From Chara braunii (lineage: Eukaryota > Streptophyta > Charophyceae > Charales > Characeae): 56,338 bases of DNA. The stretch is taken from NCBI GenBank assembly GCA_003427395.1, contig BFEA01000005.1, forward strand, positions 6,304,970 through 6,361,307, written 5' to 3'. Position numbers and translations under genes: made by a program. Of this stretch, positions 54,602 through 56,338 are shown in pieces (the stretch's first letter is position 1; every line of letters starts with the position of its first letter). The notes below the pieces were generated by a model. That model saw only the letters and a list, made by a program, of their open reading frames with translations. It searched no databases and was not told where the DNA came from.

Positions 54602-55516
54602 TCAACGATTTCCCCGACCCTCCATCACCGCCATAGATGGGGCCTGCAAGAACCCGCCACGTATCTGCGCTGCCACGTCAGCAACCGCACTCGGATTGCT
54701 CGGAACGAACACGGTCGTGTTCTTTGAGTGTGATCCGATGTCCTTCATGGTGTCGAAATATTGCGTAATCAGCACCAAATCGAGGATGTCTTTTGCAGAA
54801 GTGCCCTTGACTTGTTGGGAGAAGGAGGTGACACTCTCTCTCAGCCCGTCGACGATGGCTTGTCTCTGCCGCGCGACGCCTAGTCCCGACAAGTACTTGG
54901 CCTCCGCCTCCCCTTCCGCAAGCTTCACCTGGAGGATCTTCTCCGCCTCCGCCTTCTCGTTCGCTGCCAGTCGCATTCGCGCGGCGGCGTTGATCTCATT
55001 CATGGATCGTTTGACGACGGGATCGGGTTCGATGTCAGTGATCAGCGTCTGCTCGATGTCGTAGCCGAAACTTCCCATAACTTTCTCCAGCTCCGTCTTG
55101 ACGGAGTGGGCTATATCGTCTTTCTGCCCGAAGACATCGTCGAGAATCAGCTTCGGTACCGAGGCCCGAACCACATCAAACACGTAGGCTTGAATCTGTA
55201 ACCTCGGGTTAGTGAGCTTGTAGAATGCATCCTTCGCTCGCGCCTCCTCGGCTCGATACTGCACAGATACCACAACGTTCACAAACACGTTGTCCTTCGT
55301 CTTGGTCTCGCATTTCACATCCAGCTGTTGCAGGCGAAGACTGACCAGTCCCGACACCCATTCGCAACAAAAAATGTTGATGAAGTGACATCCCGCTCCC
55401 ACCACCCTGCTGAACTTCCCGCATTGCTCCAAAATGCCCACCTTGGACTGCGGCACACAGATGAAGCAGAGGCAGCAACCGCAACAAGGCGGGGGAATTA
55501 CCGCCAGGCTGGACAT
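54602..55516 (-). CDS. HIR: Hypersensitive-induced reaction protein (SPFH/band 7 family)
   Basis: A 304-codon intact frame. Plant HIR proteins (usually about 285-290 residues) are oligomeric scaffolds of plasma-membrane microdomains linked to immune receptor complexes and hypersensitive cell death. Residues 22-200 form the SPFH domain, with the family signature [20 protein letters not shown] at 61-80, then [20 protein letters not shown] at 98-116 and [10 protein letters not shown] at 156-165. A charged helix follows at about 168-215 ([40 protein letters not shown]), then [11 protein letters not shown] at 251-261. The N-terminus is unusual: Gly2, which is myristoylated in most plant HIRs, is absent and replaced by an extension with [10 protein letters not shown] at 11-20, so S-acylation could anchor it. 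No intron interrupts the frame. I chose the ATG at 55516 because a second ATG does not occur before the domain. Confidence 0.93.
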   Translation of the reverse strand: MSSLAVIPPPCCGCCLCFICVPQSKVGILEQCGKFSRVVGAGCHFINIFCCEWVSGLVSLRLQQLDVKCETKTKDNVFVNVVVSVQYRAEEARAKDAFYKLTNPRLQIQAYVFDVVRASVPKLILDDVFGQKDDIAHSVKTELEKVMGSFGYDIEQTLITDIEPDPVVKRSMNEINAAARMRLAANEKAEAEKILQVKLAEGEAEAKYLSGLGVARQRQAIVDGLRESVTSFSQQVKGTSAKDILDLVLITQYFDTMKDIGSHSKNTTVFVPSNPSAVADVAAQIRGGFLQAPSMAVMEGRGNR

Positions 55517-55805
55517 GTCGCCTGCCGCCCTGCAGGCTGGCGGATGGGACGGGTCGCTGAAGTCCGAAAATTCCTTGTACTGAATACAGAAATTGCTTCC
55601 TTGATAGACAGATTGGTGAAGGGCCCCTTAGTTGAAGTGTGGAGAAGGGGGGTAATTAACACCCCGCAAGGCGGGACATGCCTACGGCGTACAGGGTGGT
55701 GGATGGGCGGGATCCTTTCGAAGTCCGAAAAACAGTTGTTTGATCAGAGGATTGGTTGGTTTAAAGGCGTTGGTTGAAGTGTTGAGGAGGAGGTTAATTA
55801 CTAGG
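55490..55805. repeat. 163-bp tandem duplication covering the HIR start codon
   Basis: Copy 1 (about 55495-55657) includes the HIR start (CAT at 55514-55516). Copy 2 (about 55658-55805) has the corresponding CAT at 55677-55679. Shared words are GGACATG, GGATGGG-GGG, GAAGTCCGAAAA, GATTGGT and GTTGAAGTGT-GAG-AGG, GTTAATTA/GGTAATTAAC. Copy 2 on minus would encode only MSRLAGC before a stop, so it is an upstream mini-ORF if transcription starts farther out. Confidence 0.75.
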
Positions 55806-56263
55806 AACAACGACAGGCTGAGCGCGAGACGAGATGATACACGCCGTCGGTATCTGGATTTGATAAGAAGGTCCGACCGGAACGGATAGTATCTGATCTG
55901 ATCTATCACTTGTCGTGTATGGGTCTTCTTAGCAACAGCGCAGAAGACTACAGGCCGTCGATGTCATGCATGACCTGATCTCATTGGATAATGATTGGAT
56001 TGGATATCCAAATTGGACTACAAAAGATTTCATTGGATAAGATTAGATTGGATTCCCTGGAGAGACAGCAACAAGGGCGATTAGCAATGGGAAATGTGTA
56101 TGCCAAAATGAACAGAGAGAACAAAATAGTCAGAATTTGAATTTAACAATCGAATAAAGACTTTTGACGAAGGAATTAAAAAAAAAGGAATAAAGAGAAG
56201 AAATGTTACACAATTATTTATTGCACTTGCAAAAGAACAGCCAGGTAACAAACCAAGAACAAC
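55806..56263. other. Upstream region of the HIR gene, no other gene seen
   Basis: GGATTGGAT/ATTGGATAA words recur at 55983-56052. No clear TATA box at a convincing distance on minus. Confidence 0.4.
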
Positions 56264-56267
56264 CCAC

Positions 56268-56338
<71 letters not shown>
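56268..56338. repeat. (CT)n microsatellite at the window end
   Basis: Uninterrupted CT run to the last base, probably where assembly stopped. Confidence 0.95.

Overview
This is 56 kb of repeat-rich eukaryotic DNA carrying one gene that looks intact: a plant-type hypersensitive-induced reaction (HIR, SPFH/band 7) protein on the minus strand at 54602-55516. The protein, a tRNA-Arg-type primer binding site typical of plant Ty3/gypsy elements, plant-type U6 snRNA relics, long satellites and heavy retroelement decay together suggest a streptophyte with a large repeat-laden genome, perhaps a charophyte alga. The species is inference. The window starts in a poly(A) run, ends in a (CT)n run, holds a 142-N gap inside a microsatellite, and contains an untrimmed Nextera mate-pair junction at 6670-6708, so it reads like one short-read scaffold whose ends are assembly breaks.

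Layout. 0-2.6 kb: a chain of perfect DNA hairpins with a TATA box, then GC-rich non-coding DNA. 2.65-5.1 kb: a leader-type repeat, then a decayed reading region. 6.3-7.1 kb: a ~390-bp tandem duplication split by the adapter. 7.9-14.8 kb: a decayed Ty3/gypsy-like element with primer binding site, repeated N-terminal modules, Gag, zinc knuckle, aspartic protease and the first part of reverse transcriptase. 15.97 kb: a U6 snRNA pseudogene. 18.97-28.77 kb: two long inverted arms, each built around an array of short hairpins with a constant ATAAGTT loop, enclosing a second decayed Gag (24.3-26.55 kb). 30.4-36 kb: tandem repeats, a two-copy ~1.2-kb duplication, and a 1.1-kb inverted-repeat element inserted between the copies; that element holds a U6 relic lacking the catalytic core. 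37.5-42.7 kb: a 172-bp satellite, smaller satellites, a 53-bp minisatellite and the gap. 43-48 kb: low-complexity DNA and one possible exon. 48.26-49.12 kb: an element with perfect 15-bp inverted ends flanked by TTAA. 49.6-51.47 kb: the 3' end of a LINE (minus strand). 52.9-53.6 kb: a W-box-like tandem repeat. 54.6-55.8 kb: the HIR gene with a duplicated start region.

The most unusual structure is the hairpin array. The loop is conserved while the stems differ between units and often keep pairing, and the array occurs twice in opposite orientation, a layout like that of fold-back transposons. No gene cooperates with another here. Apart from HIR the window is a record of transposon insertion, satellite growth and C-to-T-type decay.
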